A model generated the notes under the pieces. The model was not told where the DNA came from, made no database searches, and saw only the letters and a list, made by a program, of their open reading frames with translations. This document shows positions 51,160 to 60,889 of a DNA stretch of 64,000 nt, one piece after another. Every line of letters starts with the position of its first letter. The first letter of the stretch is position 1. The stretch spans positions 4,650,001-4,714,000 of the forward strand of contig NZ_AP028878.1 of NCBI RefSeq assembly GCF_036511935.1, written 5' to 3'. The stretch comes from Marinobacter nanhaiticus D15-8W (GTDB lineage Bacteria > Pseudomonadota > Gammaproteobacteria > Pseudomonadales > Oleiphilaceae). Made by a program: the position numbers and the translations under genes.

Positions 51160-53028
51160 TTAGTGGTTGTAAAGCCACTCGCCGGGTTCCAGTACCCTGT
51201 TATTTATCCGAATCTCCGCGATATCGCCAGCGAACAGGTTCCCCGGGTTTCCCTCCCAGCTGTTGATACCAATCGACCAGGGCTGACCCGGCTCGACCAG
51301 GAGCCCGTGCTGCTCATCAACACCGGTACGCATAACCAGAGAACCATCCACATACATTTGCACCCGTTCTCCGTCATTGACCAGGGCAATGTGGTACCAA
51401 TAGCTACTGGCGACTTCCCATGACCAGTTGTCCTCCCCTTTGCCATTCTGGGAGGTGCTAACCCACTGGAACTCCTTCAGCGACGAAACGTTCAGTCCCA
51501 ACGCAGCATCACTACCGGCGCAACTCACCGAATGGTAATTACATACCTGGGTAATCTGGGGACGATGGTTCAGGATACCGGACCACTGGTTCTCGGCGGG
51601 GGTCCAGTCTCCAGGCAATCTTACGATCGCTTCAATGGTGTATTGGGGCAGGTAGCCGGGATTGCCGGAATCGCTGGTTTCAAAGATAAGTCCGGGCGCA
51701 TCCGTTGTCAGGTAATAGCCCCCGATATCGTTATTTCCCAGGAAGGTTGAAGCACCTTTGGCGTAACCGAAAGGCGGCGCTTCGCTGCCGATCCGGAAGA
51801 AGGCAGACCGGTCACCAACAGGTGAGTTGTGCGGCACAAGCGTCAGGTCGTTGCCCTTGCCCGAAGCGTCAAGGAAGCGGACTTCGCCCGATGTGCTCGT
51901 AATGCGGTGTGCATCATCCAGGATCCAGTACGCCTCGGTACCTTCGATATTACCCGGGGCATCACCGGTAGCCGCTTCGTTAAAGCTTTTGAAACGGGCA
52001 CTGAAGTCCAGTGGCACACTGAACACCCAGCGGGATAGCTCATCCTGGGGTTGGCGCTGGTCTTCAGGAATAGCGGCAACCCAGGGTGAGAACGAGCGGA
52101 AGTCGAGTTCGTCGTTTGCGTAGTCGAAATCGACGAGCTGCAACATGCCATTGCCGCCCCAGAATCCTGACTGGTAGTCCACCACGACCATGACCACGTC
52201 GCGACCGTAATCATTCTTCGCCACCATCATGGCCTCGCCGTGGTGATGGCCGTTAAACGTGAGAAAGATCTGGTCGTTGGACCGAATAAGCTGCTCCCAC
52301 AGCATGGCACCGTGTTCAGTAAAAATCGCCGTCTCGCCATCACCGGCGATATTCAGCAGTTGGTGGGTCGTCAGTATTACCGGTAGTTCCGGATGCGCAT
52401 CCAGTACCGACTGCGCCCAGTTCACCGTTTGCTCGGACACACGCCAGTCCAGGGCGAGTACGAGGTACGCCTGCCCTTCAGTCTGGAAAATATGGTAGCT
52501 GTTGAAGCCGGTGCTATCGGCGCCCCTGAACGTTGTAAAGTTTCCCGCCTGCAAAGAGGCCGGGAAATGCTGGAGAAAGGGTTCACTGGAAAGATCCCGC
52601 TCATCGTCGGCCTGACCGCTATTCAATACGTCATGATTACCTGCGAGGACGCTGTATGGCGTTTCAGCACTGGCTTCGAGGATTTCCATCGCCTGGCGGG
52701 CAGCCACCCATTCGTTGGGTTCTCCGGCGCGATCGACGACATCGCCCAGGTGAACGGTAAACTTGATGTTCTGCTCTTTGTAGTGGTCAGCTATCCATTG
52801 CGTCTGCACGGTATAGCGTTCTGGCGAGTAACGAGCGTACTTTTGCGTATCCGGCACAATTGCCAGTGTAAAGGTGGGCAAGACATTGCCGGCATCCTCG
52901 CCTGGATTCTCGGGCGGCGCGGCCTCATCCGGGTCTGAATCGCTATCGCTGCCACAGGCAGCGAGAAGAAAGGTCAAACAGAGGACCATCCAGATAGAAC
53001 ACCACCCGGATCGTTTACCGATACTCAT
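51160..53028 (-). CDS. Lipoprotein with metallophosphoesterase and LamG-like domains
   Basis: Protein of 622 residues. Lipobox LLAAC (Cys at about 25), then an acidic Ser/Asp/Pro linker. The calcineurin-like phosphoesterase domain is complete: PDTQ (about 58-61), HLGDVVDRAGEPNEW, GNHD, TTHQLLN and GHHHG. After about residue 365 comes a concanavalin/LamG-like domain: TIEAIVRLPGDW, WYHIALVNDGERVQMYVDGS and FAGDIAEIRINNRVL. Cell-surface phosphoesterases with carbohydrate-binding-like modules are expected to act on phosphodiesters or nucleotides outside the cell. Two Cys (CNYHSVSC) may form a disulfide in the lectin-like domain. Confidence 0.87.
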   Translation of the reverse strand: MSIGKRSGWCSIWMVLCLTFLLAACGSDSDSDPDEAAPPENPGEDAGNVLPTFTLAIVPDTQKYARYSPERYTVQTQWIADHYKEQNIKFTVHLGDVVDRAGEPNEWVAARQAMEILEASAETPYSVLAGNHDVLNSGQADDERDLSSEPFLQHFPASLQAGNFTTFRGADSTGFNSYHIFQTEGQAYLVLALDWRVSEQTVNWAQSVLDAHPELPVILTTHQLLNIAGDGETAIFTEHGAMLWEQLIRSNDQIFLTFNGHHHGEAMMVAKNDYGRDVVMVVVDYQSGFWGGNGMLQLVDFDYANDELDFRSFSPWVAAIPEDQRQPQDELSRWVFSVPLDFSARFKSFNEAATGDAPGNIEGTEAYWILDDAHRITSTSGEVRFLDASGKGNDLTLVPHNSPVGDRSAFFRIGSEAPPFGYAKGASTFLGNNDIGGYYLTTDAPGLIFETSDSGNPGYLPQYTIEAIVRLPGDWTPAENQWSGILNHRPQITQVCNYHSVSCAGSDAALGLNVSSLKEFQWVSTSQNGKGEDNWSWEVASSYWYHIALVNDGERVQMYVDGSLVMRTGVDEQHGLLVEPGQPWSIGINSWEGNPGNLFAGDIAEIRINNRVLEPGEWLYNH

Positions 53029-53190
53029 GATGCTACTGCTCCTTAATGAACGAACGAGAGCATCACGTTAGAGAGGCCAAGTGTCTGGAGGGTGACTGAA
53101 GTGTGTACTTTATCTTTTATTTTTATGACAAGACTGACCTATAGATCAAGCAGGCATAATGCGGCGTCCCTGCCACACTATTGAAGCGCA

Positions 53191-55086
53191 TTAGAGTCTG
53201 AAGCGCCCGACGTCCGCGTGTACTCGACCACCCACGTCCCGCAGACGATTGGCGGCCCGGCTTGCGACCTCGCTCTCTGCCGCCATTTCATCGCCAACTT
53301 CGCGAATGGTCTCGGTGTTTCGATTGATTTCCACCGTCACGGACGCCTGCTCTTCCGCCGCGGCGGCAATCTGGGCCGCCATATCGTTGATGTGAGTGAT
53401 CGCATCCGAAATCTGGACCAGGCTGCGACTCGCCTCTTCGGCATCCGTAACGCTTTGGGACGCTATCTTCGCGCCTTTTTCCATCGACGTTACGGCTCGA
53501 CCGGTAGCGCTTTGGAGTGCCTCGATCATATTCTCTATTTCTTTCGTCGATTCGTGGGTACGGCGGGAAAGAACACGGACCTCATCGGCCACCACCGCAA
53601 ACCCGCGTCCGTGCTCCCCAGCCCGGGCCGCTTCGATGGCAGCGTTAAGCGCCAGAAGGTTGGTCTGCTCCGCAATACCGGTAATAGTGGACAGGATGGA
53701 GTTGATATTCTGGGCATGCTGACTCAGCTCAGAGATGATATCGCTGGCATCACCGACTTCCCGCGCAAGGTTTTCGATAGAGTGGCGGCTCTGCTCCACC
53801 TGCGCACGCCCCGAGTCGCTCAGGGTAACGGTCTGCTGGGCGGAATCGGCAGTCAGTTCCGCATTGGATGCGATCTCCTGGGTCGCAGATGCCATCTCGG
53901 TCACGGCCGTGGCCACCTTATCGATTTCGCTCTTATGACGCTGGACACGATCGTGCTGCGCATTGGCCGACGATGCGGATTGGTCGGCCTGCTCCATCAA
54001 CTCTCCCGAGGCCTTGCTCAGACGCGAGATAATGCCATGCAGCTGCTCGACGAAGCGGTTGAAACTACCCGCCAGCTGACCGATTTCGTCGCGACTATCC
54101 ACTGCCAGGCGCTTGGTCAGGTCGCCGTCGCCGCTGGCAATTTCGTCGAGACTACGGGTAATACCCTCCAGCCCACGGAACAGAACCTTGAACAGCATCA
54201 GGAGAATGACGATCGCCACAATCACGACCACAGTCGCAGCGCCCAACTGGATAAACAGTTGATCCCGTACGGGCGCCATCAATGTGGCCTCGTCCATGAT
54301 CAATACCAGCACCCAGTTCGTACCCGGGATGTCGACGGCAAAGAGCAAACTGTCTTCGCCATTGATTTTCGCCTGATGCAGCTCATCCTCCGCCACCAGT
54401 TTCTCCAGTGTCTGGAGCTCGAACAGTTCGGAGAATTCAGAGCCCGGCTTACGCTGCCAATCGGGATCAGGGTGTGCGACGAGCTGATCACTCTTATCGA
54501 TCAGGACCGCGTAGCCGTCTCCCGGGACATCGAGTTCATTGACGTTCTGCGTAAGCGTATCCAGGGTAAGGTTACCCCCGACGACGCCGATAATATCTCC
54601 ATTCCGACGCACGGGCTCGGCAAGAGTGACCACGTAGTCACCGGTACTTTTCGAAGTGAATGGCGTAGTCAGGAAACTCCCCTGGTTGGCCATCGCGCCT
54701 TTGTACCAGCTCCTTACCCGCGGGTCATACCCTTCGACGGTTATGGTGGGATCGCTCCGGAGCATCTCGCCTTCTTCGGTGCCGTAGTAGACGATGGAGA
54801 AAGCCAGTCCCTGGTTCACCAGATCGAGGAACTTGTAAGGCTCGATGTCAGGATTCTGCGGAATCACTTGGGCGACCTGTTTGAGGGAATTGCGACGGTC
54901 TTCCATCCAATTGCTGACATTGGTCGCGAAAGCCGTGGCAAAGAGATCGACATCCCGGTCCAGCGTCTCGTCGATATTGCTCCGCAGACTTGAGAGGCTG
55001 AGCCATAACATGGCAGTCGTGAGCACTACGAGACAGAGCATGGAGGTCAATAGAAGCTTGGAGCGGAGAGACCAGTTTTTCATCAT
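53191..55086 (-). CDS. Methyl-accepting chemotaxis protein with double-Cache sensor
   Basis: Receptor of 631 residues. TM1 at about 10-31; periplasmic dCache_1 domain at about 35-275 ([54 protein letters not shown]); TM2 at about 280-303. HAMP at about 305-357, signalling hairpin with [23 protein letters not shown], end at VGRFRL without a pentapeptide. The DPR-W-Y and DYVVTLAEP pattern is typical of dCache receptors for amino acids and related compounds. ATG at 55086 (or the adjacent 55083). A sigma-28-like promoter lies about 60 bp upstream. Confidence 0.92.
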   Translation of the reverse strand: MMKNWSLRSKLLLTSMLCLVVLTTAMLWLSLSSLRSNIDETLDRDVDLFATAFATNVSNWMEDRRNSLKQVAQVIPQNPDIEPYKFLDLVNQGLAFSIVYYGTEEGEMLRSDPTITVEGYDPRVRSWYKGAMANQGSFLTTPFTSKSTGDYVVTLAEPVRRNGDIIGVVGGNLTLDTLTQNVNELDVPGDGYAVLIDKSDQLVAHPDPDWQRKPGSEFSELFELQTLEKLVAEDELHQAKINGEDSLLFAVDIPGTNWVLVLIMDEATLMAPVRDQLFIQLGAATVVVIVAIVILLMLFKVLFRGLEGITRSLDEIASGDGDLTKRLAVDSRDEIGQLAGSFNRFVEQLHGIISRLSKASGELMEQADQSASSANAQHDRVQRHKSEIDKVATAVTEMASATQEIASNAELTADSAQQTVTLSDSGRAQVEQSRHSIENLAREVGDASDIISELSQHAQNINSILSTITGIAEQTNLLALNAAIEAARAGEHGRGFAVVADEVRVLSRRTHESTKEIENMIEALQSATGRAVTSMEKGAKIASQSVTDAEEASRSLVQISDAITHINDMAAQIAAAAEEQASVTVEINRNTETIREVGDEMAAESEVASRAANRLRDVGGRVHADVGRFRL

Positions 55087-55143
55087 TGTTCGAGCCTTAA
55101 CGCCGTTTTCAAACCCAAAGGGGACACGCGAAACACATGGATT

Positions 55144-55170
55144 ATATCGGCCAAAATATCGACAACTTGA
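55144..55170 (-). promoter_or_regulatory. Sigma-28 (FliA)-like promoter of the dCache chemoreceptor
   Basis: On the minus strand TCAAGTTG, an 11-bp spacer and GCCGATAT. The consensus TAAAGTTT-N11-GCCGATAA is matched at six of eight and seven of eight positions. It lies 58 bp before the start codon. Confidence 0.72.
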
Positions 55171-55320
55171 GTGCAAAAACAAAACAATACGAAGTCGAAC
55201 AAAAGAGACATTGGCTTACATAACCCGCGATTTGCACCAGGCCCATTCGTCAAAAACGTGCTAGGTTAAAAAGACAGTCGTCCGTATCTAACCAGGACGC
55301 GCTGGAGCCGAGGAGACGCA

Positions 55321-56079
55321 ATGGCAGCACTTTCACGTGGCGCGCAGCATTACATCCTCCAGCTGATCCCCAGCCTGCTGAACGACATCGGACGCCTGGG
55401 GTTGAAGCAGGTTATCGCTCGCTCCGACCTGGGTGAGCGGGACATCACCTCTCTCTACTTCGAAGTCAAATCCATCGCTCAATTACTTCCGGACGACCCA
55501 CTCCAGGTCGACCCGGCCATCTGGGGAGAACTGGTCCACTGCATACGTCTCATGCAGTTGCTGATCAACGAAGCCGCTGGCGACGATCTGGTCCGGGCGC
55601 GGCGCAGGGCGATCAACAAGTTCCTGCCCCGGGCGCGACAATGCCTGAAGAGCGAATTCGAGAAACGTCGGCAGCAAGGCAACGTGGATTTCCGGCTGGC
55701 GGGCATCGTCCGAACCCAAATGGGTGGGGAACGCGCTGAGGAAACCTGCATGGAAGCGCTGCGCCTGGAGCGGCAGCGACGCTTCGATAGCGCGATGACG
55801 ATCGCCATAGTCGGGCTGAACTGGCATCAGGCGGTCATTGTTCAGGACGCCAAGACCTGCGTGCGGCAACAGATGGCTTCGCCGCCCGACGACTTTGGTG
55901 TGGTGGACCTGTTGGTCAGCCTCATGGACCTGCTACGCGTGATGCTGGACCGGGAAAGCGCAGGAAAACCGCCCGATGTCGAAGTCGAAACCGTGGTGCT
56001 GAGTCTGGGCAATATGCTCTATCGGCAGGAACTCGGGCTGGACCGGCAAGCACACGCCCAGTCTCAACAGGTAGGTTGA
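55321..56079 (+). CDS. Uncharacterised helical protein, 252 residues
   Basis: Soluble, almost wholly alpha-helical, without signal peptide or TM segment. Recognisable stretches are IPSLLNDIGRLGLKQVIARSDLGERDITSLYFEVKSI (split here in two halves), LVHCIRLMQLLINEAAGDDLVRARRRAINKF and ALRLERQRRFDSAMTIAIVGLNWHQ. The last part reads like a conserved core. No family is recognised. It lies between two chemoreceptor genes and is read divergently from one and in line with the other; a GAGGAG ribosome site is close to the ATG. A role tied to chemotaxis is only a guess from position. Confidence 0.65.
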   Translation: MAALSRGAQHYILQLIPSLLNDIGRLGLKQVIARSDLGERDITSLYFEVKSIAQLLPDDPLQVDPAIWGELVHCIRLMQLLINEAAGDDLVRARRRAINKFLPRARQCLKSEFEKRRQQGNVDFRLAGIVRTQMGGERAEETCMEALRLERQRRFDSAMTIAIVGLNWHQAVIVQDAKTCVRQQMASPPDDFGVVDLLVSLMDLLRVMLDRESAGKPPDVEVETVVLSLGNMLYRQELGLDRQAHAQSQQVG

Positions 56080-56146
56080 TGAACGCCCGCCCTGTTTGGT
56101 CAGGTTTTCGACTACAAACCCGTATATCTCCGACACACTACTTAAC

Positions 56147-56173
56147 TTTAGTTACTACTCCTCTGGCCGTTAA
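56147..56173 (+). promoter_or_regulatory. Sigma-28-like promoter of the Cache chemoreceptor
   Basis: TTTAGTTA, an 11-bp spacer and GCCGTTAA. The -10 matches GCCGATAA at seven of eight positions and the -35 at five of eight. It lies 64 bp before the ATG at 56238. Confidence 0.55.
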
Positions 56174-56237
56174 TCAGAATATGCACTGCTCTATAGGCAG
56201 CACTCCCGATTAACTCTGGTACCGGAGTTGCCCATCC

Positions 56238-58160
56238 ATGTCTGTGAACAAGAAGTTCCTACTTGCCGTCACACTGATGATCTCGCTTCTCGTCGTGATT
56301 GGCGCCAGCTTTACCATCGTATCCCAGGACCATGCCCTGACAAATGATGCGGAAGCCAAGGCCCAAAGTGCGAGCGAACGGGTGATCCGCCTGTTGTCGG
56401 TGACCGATTCAATCATGTCCGAGCGGGTACGCAGCAGCATGAAGGTCCTGATCAAGCGGGGCACCGAAGTCGGGACACCCGGGCTCGGTAGCAGGACCCA
56501 GGTTGGTGAACGGTCCGTGCCGGACCTGCTTCTGGGCGAGGAATCCCAGTCAAACCGCTACGGGCTCGTGGATGCACTGACGGCCGACATGGGCGGCACC
56601 GCCACCCTGTTTGTCTACGACGGCAAGGATTACGTGAGGGTATCCACCAATGTGAAGAAGGAAGGCAAGCGCGCAACCGGTACGATCCTCAATCCGGACG
56701 GTGCCGCCTTCCAGGCAATCAGCGACCGCACTGCGTTCTACGGTCAGGTGGATATCCTTGGCAACCCTTATCTGACCGGCTATGCGCCCATGCAGGACGC
56801 CGCCGGCAAGGTGGTCGGCATCTGGTACGTCGGCTATTCCGCTGACATGTCCGTGTTGGCCGAAGAGATCGCCAAAGCTCAGGTCTTCGAGAACGGGTTC
56901 ACCGCGTTGGTGGACAACAGGGGCCGTATCCGGATGCACTCATCGAACCAGTCCCAGGAAGCGGTGGAGGCTGCCCTGGCCAGCAATGACGGGTCATGGG
57001 TGACTTTCGAAACTCCCTTCAAACCCTGGGGCTACAAAGTCGTGACGGCTTACTCTGATGACGAGTTGACGGCCATGATCACCTCGGCCTCGGTGAAGAC
57101 GGCGCTGATGATCGCCGGTGTTGGCCTGTTGATCATCCTTGCAGTGGCGGCGTTGGTTAAGGCGGTTATCACCAAGCCCATGAGCCGCATGATCGCCGCG
57201 GTAAATGACATCGCCGACGGTGAGGGTGATCTGACGGTGCGTTTCAATTCCAGCAGCCGGGACGAGTTTGGCCAAATGGCCAACGGCTTTGACAAGCTCC
57301 TGGCGAAAGTCCAGGCAACGATTCGCGAGGTGGGCGAATCCTCCCGGGAGTTGCTGAATTCGGCCCACGAGTTGGTCGGCGTGGCCGAGCGCTCCAGTAA
57401 GTCCATCAGCCAGCAGACCCGGGATACCGAGCATGTGGCTGCCTCGATGCATGAGATGTCACTGACGGCACAGAACGTGGCAGAAAGTGCATCCGTCGCT
57501 GAGGAGGCAGCCAAGAGCGCAGAAACCCAGGCTCGTTCCGGGCATTCACTACTACACGAAACGATCGAGATGATCGAGCAGCAGGCGGAGAGTATTGCCG
57601 ACTGCGCCAAATCGGTCTCAGAGCTCGACGCACACAGCGAAGCGATCAGCGGGGTGCTGGATGTCATTCACGGCATCGCGGAACAGACTAACCTGCTGGC
57701 CCTGAATGCCGCCATTGAGGCCGCACGGGCGGGCGAACATGGCCGTGGATTCGCAGTGGTTTCCGATGAGGTGCGTATGCTGGCCACTCGCACCCAGAAC
57801 TCTATCGACGATATCCGCGCACAGATCGAGCGGCTGCAGAAAGGCTCAAAGGACACCTCTCGCCAGATGGAGTCCAACCAGGCTCTGTCCCAATCGGTCT
57901 CGGCCAAGGCCAAGGAATCCGGCGACGCTATCAACCAGGTGCGCGACGCAGTCAGCCGAATCTCTGAGCGGAACACGGACATCGCCAGCGCGGCCGAAGA
58001 GCAGAGTCAGGTGTCCGATGAGATCAACACCACACTCGACCGCATCCACGCCAACGCCCAGGAGACATCCGCCCAGGCAGACCAGACCCGTGGGGCCAGC
58101 CAGGAATTGATTGGCCTGGCCGAGCGGCTACAGGCTCAGTTGGCGAACTACCGCGTTTGA
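56238..58160 (+). CDS. Methyl-accepting chemotaxis protein with Cache_3/Cache_2-type sensor
   Basis: Receptor of 640 residues. TM1 at about 8-30; periplasmic domain at about 31-278, with [26 protein letters not shown], the segment [20 protein letters not shown] and [11 protein letters not shown], the pattern of single fused Cache_3-Cache_2 sensors for organic acids. TM2 is at about 283-305, then HAMP (about 306-360) and the signalling domain with [20 protein letters not shown]. It ends [10 protein letters not shown] without a pentapeptide. The ATG at 56238 follows the sigma-28-like promoter at 56147-56173. Confidence 0.92.
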   Translation: MSVNKKFLLAVTLMISLLVVIGASFTIVSQDHALTNDAEAKAQSASERVIRLLSVTDSIMSERVRSSMKVLIKRGTEVGTPGLGSRTQVGERSVPDLLLGEESQSNRYGLVDALTADMGGTATLFVYDGKDYVRVSTNVKKEGKRATGTILNPDGAAFQAISDRTAFYGQVDILGNPYLTGYAPMQDAAGKVVGIWYVGYSADMSVLAEEIAKAQVFENGFTALVDNRGRIRMHSSNQSQEAVEAALASNDGSWVTFETPFKPWGYKVVTAYSDDELTAMITSASVKTALMIAGVGLLIILAVAALVKAVITKPMSRMIAAVNDIADGEGDLTVRFNSSSRDEFGQMANGFDKLLAKVQATIREVGESSRELLNSAHELVGVAERSSKSISQQTRDTEHVAASMHEMSLTAQNVAESASVAEEAAKSAETQARSGHSLLHETIEMIEQQAESIADCAKSVSELDAHSEAISGVLDVIHGIAEQTNLLALNAAIEAARAGEHGRGFAVVSDEVRMLATRTQNSIDDIRAQIERLQKGSKDTSRQMESNQALSQSVSAKAKESGDAINQVRDAVSRISERNTDIASAAEEQSQVSDEINTTLDRIHANAQETSAQADQTRGASQELIGLAERLQAQLANYRV

Positions 58161-58219
58161 GGATCGTAATGATGAAAGTTCGGGGGCGTATGCCGTGCGC
58201 ACGCGCCCCGCATGGCCGG

Positions 58220-59167
58220 TTAAAGTCCCAGCTCATCCTTCACAGCAGGTAGGCCTGGCTCGCCATTGACGGTTTCGACGTCAGCCAGCCACTCTTCCAG
58301 CATCCCCGGATGCTGTTTGAGCCATTGCTGGGCCGCTTCGTCGGCATCTTCGCCACCGTTCAGGATCGCGCCCATGATCTCGCTTTCCATGTCGAGGGTG
58401 AACTCCAGGTTCTCCAGCAGTTCGCCAACGTTGGGGCAGGTTTCGGTGTAGCCGTTGCGGGTCAGCGTGTAGACCGTGGCGCCGCCGTAATTCGGACCGA
58501 AATACTCATCACCGCCGGAAAGGTAAGCCAGATCCTGCTGCAGGTTCATCGGGTGGGGTTCCCAGGCCAGGAAGACGACGAATTCGTCGCGACGCGCCGC
58601 ACGGTTGACTTGACTGAGCATGCCCTGCTCGCTGGACTCGATCAGCTTCCAGTCACCCAGGCCGAAGTCGTCGGCATCGATCATCTTCTGGATCAGGTTG
58701 TTGGCCGGCGCGCCCGGTTCAATGCCATAGATGCGCTTGTCGAACTTCTCCGCGTGCTTGTCGAGGTCCGCGAAGCTGGAGACACCCGCGTCGTTCACAT
58801 ACTGCGGCACGGCCAGGGTGAACTTTGCGCCTTCCAGGTTGGCCCGGATACGCTCGTAGCCGCCCTCGTACTGGTCGGCGAATTTCTGCTGCGCCGGCAT
58901 CCAGTTGCCCATGAAGACATCGATATCGTTGTTCTGCAGGGAGCGGAAACCGATGGGGACCGACAGCAGATCGATGCTGGTGTCATACCCCAGCCCTTCG
59001 AGCAGGGTGGTGGTAATGGCGTTGGTGACATTGATATCGGTCCAGCCCGGATCACTAAAGCGTACCGTCTGGCATTCTTCCGGTACGGCGGCCTGTGCGC
59101 TGGCCACGCCCGTGACCAGGCTTACCGCCAACGCCACCTGTTTTAGCGCGCGCATTCGATGCTGCAT
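58220..59167 (-). CDS. choX: Choline ABC transporter substrate-binding protein
   Basis: Periplasmic protein of 315 residues. Signal peptide about 1-26 (cut after AQA). The ChoX pattern is clear: CQTVRFSDPGWTDINVTNA with the choline-cage Trp, NNDIDVFMGNWMP, YGIEPGAPANN and VVFLAWEPHPMN with a further cage Trp. The C-terminal part has EIMGAILNGG and AAQQWLKQHPGMLEEWL. AGGAGA lies before the ATG. It follows the choline sulfatase gene by 40 bp on the same strand; no choV or choW permease or ATPase is in the window. The imported choline could be the sulfatase product or external choline. Confidence 0.88.
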   Translation of the reverse strand: MQHRMRALKQVALAVSLVTGVASAQAAVPEECQTVRFSDPGWTDINVTNAITTTLLEGLGYDTSIDLLSVPIGFRSLQNNDIDVFMGNWMPAQQKFADQYEGGYERIRANLEGAKFTLAVPQYVNDAGVSSFADLDKHAEKFDKRIYGIEPGAPANNLIQKMIDADDFGLGDWKLIESSEQGMLSQVNRAARRDEFVVFLAWEPHPMNLQQDLAYLSGGDEYFGPNYGGATVYTLTRNGYTETCPNVGELLENLEFTLDMESEIMGAILNGGEDADEAAQQWLKQHPGMLEEWLADVETVNGEPGLPAVKDELGL

Positions 59168-59207
59168 GTGAGTCTCTCCTTTTTTCTCGTATTGGTATGC
59201 GTAATGA

Positions 59208-60755
59208 CTAATCCGTCACCTGCGGGAAACGGGCCCGACGTTCAAGATCGCCCAGGTCCAGGGTGTTTCTCATGTATTGGGTACTGGCGTCCACCCAGGG
59301 TTGGTGATCCCAGGGCGTAATGCGTCCTTTCGACAGGGCGCTGGACACCAGCCGGCGGCGGCGCTGACTTTCCAGGACGTCCTGGTGGATGAGGTCCATG
59401 TCCCAGCGCTGGGCAGCCTCGGCCTGGAACTCCTTGAGCATAATGGCATGACTTTCCTGTTCCGCCAGGTTGTCCAGCTCCTGCGGGTCCTGCGCGAGGT
59501 TGTAGAGCTGATCAGGATCTGCCGGACAGTATACGTACTTGTAGTCGCCGCGCCGGATCATCATCACCGGTGTCACCGTACCCTCGCCCATGTACTCGCC
59601 GATGACTTCGTTATGGCCCCCATTGCCCATCAGGTGTGACATCAGGCTGCGCCCCTCAAGGGGCGTGGCGTAGTTTTCATGGGTACGACCTGCCCCTGCC
59701 CCCATTTCCACCAAGGTTGGCAGCAGGTCGAGGGTGGACACACTCTCTTTCACCCGGCCCGGTTTGAAACGATCCGGGGCGCTGACGATCATTGGGACCC
59801 GCGCGGACCATTCGAACCAGCTCATCTTGTACCAGAGATCGCGCTCACCCAGCATGTCGCCGTGATCGCCGGAGAAGACGACGATGGTGTTTTTATCCAG
59901 CCCTGTGTCCTTAAGGGTCTTCAGCAACCGGCCAACCTGGTCGTCGACATAGCTGATGGCGCCATAGTATGCCCGGCGCGCATTGCGAACCTGTTGCTCA
60001 CTGATGTCAGTGGTGTCCGCCTGATAGGCCGCACGCAAACGTCTGGAATGAGGATCGCGCTGATTCTCGTCCAGGGTGACCGAGGGCAGTTCGATGTCCT
60101 CGTCGCGGTAGCGTTCCCAGTACTCCGCCGGAATCGCGTAGGGATCGTGGGGATGCGTCATGGATACGGTCAGGCAGAACGGCCGGGTATCGGTGCCGCG
60201 CGCATGATCATAGAGGTAGCGTTGGGCATGGAAGACCACCTCGTCGTCGAAATCCAGCTGGTTGGTGCGTACGCAGGGCCCGGCCTGGGTAACCGAGGAC
60301 ATGTCGTGGTACCAGGTGGGCCGTTTCTCAGGCTCGTCCCAGTTCACGGCCCAGCCAAAATCCGCCGGGTAGATGTCGCTGGTCAGGCGGTCCTCGAAGC
60401 CATGGAGCTGGTCCGGGCCGCAAAAGTGCATCTTGCCCGACAGCGCCGTGCGATAGCCGAGATCCCGCAAGTAATGGGCATAGGTCGGCACGTCTGCACG
60501 CAACTCGGCTGCATTGTCATAGGCGCCGATCTCGGAAGGCAGGCGCCCGGTCATCAGCACGAATCGCGACGGTGCGCACAGCGGGCTATTGCAGTACGCC
60601 GAATCGAAGACCACGCCGGTATCCGCCAAAGACTGCAGATGCGGCGCCTTGACGGGGGAGTCTCCGTAGAACGGAAGGACCGGCGCGGCCATCTGGTCAG
60701 CCATGATGAAGAGGATGTTGGGAGCGTCGGGAAAGTTGGGAAAGCCAGCAGACAT
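59208..60755 (-). CDS. betC: Choline-sulfatase
   Basis: Type I sulfatase of 515 residues that splits choline-O-sulfate into choline and sulfate in the cytoplasm. Metal-binding PNILFIMADQM (about 12-22); the cysteine converted to formylglycine is Cys60 in SPLCAPSR; SGKMHFCGPDQLHGFE, then SMTHPHDPYAIP and VVFSGDHGDMLGERDLWYKMSWFEW are the choline-sulfatase pattern. The C-terminal ITPWDHQPW is characteristic of BetC. The ATG at 60755 is chosen; the TTG at 60767 has no ribosome site. It is divergent from a LysR gene of the choline-sulfate-utilisation type. The product can feed betaine synthesis for osmoprotection. Confidence 0.93.
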   Translation of the reverse strand: MSAGFPNFPDAPNILFIMADQMAAPVLPFYGDSPVKAPHLQSLADTGVVFDSAYCNSPLCAPSRFVLMTGRLPSEIGAYDNAAELRADVPTYAHYLRDLGYRTALSGKMHFCGPDQLHGFEDRLTSDIYPADFGWAVNWDEPEKRPTWYHDMSSVTQAGPCVRTNQLDFDDEVVFHAQRYLYDHARGTDTRPFCLTVSMTHPHDPYAIPAEYWERYRDEDIELPSVTLDENQRDPHSRRLRAAYQADTTDISEQQVRNARRAYYGAISYVDDQVGRLLKTLKDTGLDKNTIVVFSGDHGDMLGERDLWYKMSWFEWSARVPMIVSAPDRFKPGRVKESVSTLDLLPTLVEMGAGAGRTHENYATPLEGRSLMSHLMGNGGHNEVIGEYMGEGTVTPVMMIRRGDYKYVYCPADPDQLYNLAQDPQELDNLAEQESHAIMLKEFQAEAAQRWDMDLIHQDVLESQRRRRLVSSALSKGRITPWDHQPWVDASTQYMRNTLDLGDLERRARFPQVTD

Positions 60756-60791
60756 AAGTGAGACCAATCTTTAGGCGGGTGCATTGCTATC

Positions 60792-60809
60792 AAGCCTGTT
60801 AATAGGCTT
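60792..60809. promoter_or_regulatory. Palindrome between betC and its LysR regulator
   Basis: AAGCCT-GTTAAT-AGGCTT, with perfect six-base arms, 37 bp before the betC start and about 80 bp from the LysR start. It is the likely LysR operator for both genes. Confidence 0.55.
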
Positions 60810-60889
60810 CATTCGAACCCACCCATGTTGCGCGGCTATCACATGACTGTAAACTGAGCATCCACTTATATGTTGCATTAGCTGAACTA

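Noticed and set aside
53218..54993. Plus-strand frame of 591 codons opposite the dCache chemoreceptor
   Set aside because: Antisense of a complete and typical receptor gene; composition (His/Arg/Gly-rich) is that of a shadow.
59679..60761. Plus-strand frame of 360 codons opposite betC
   Set aside because: Antisense of a complete choline-sulfatase; no ribosome site or domain.
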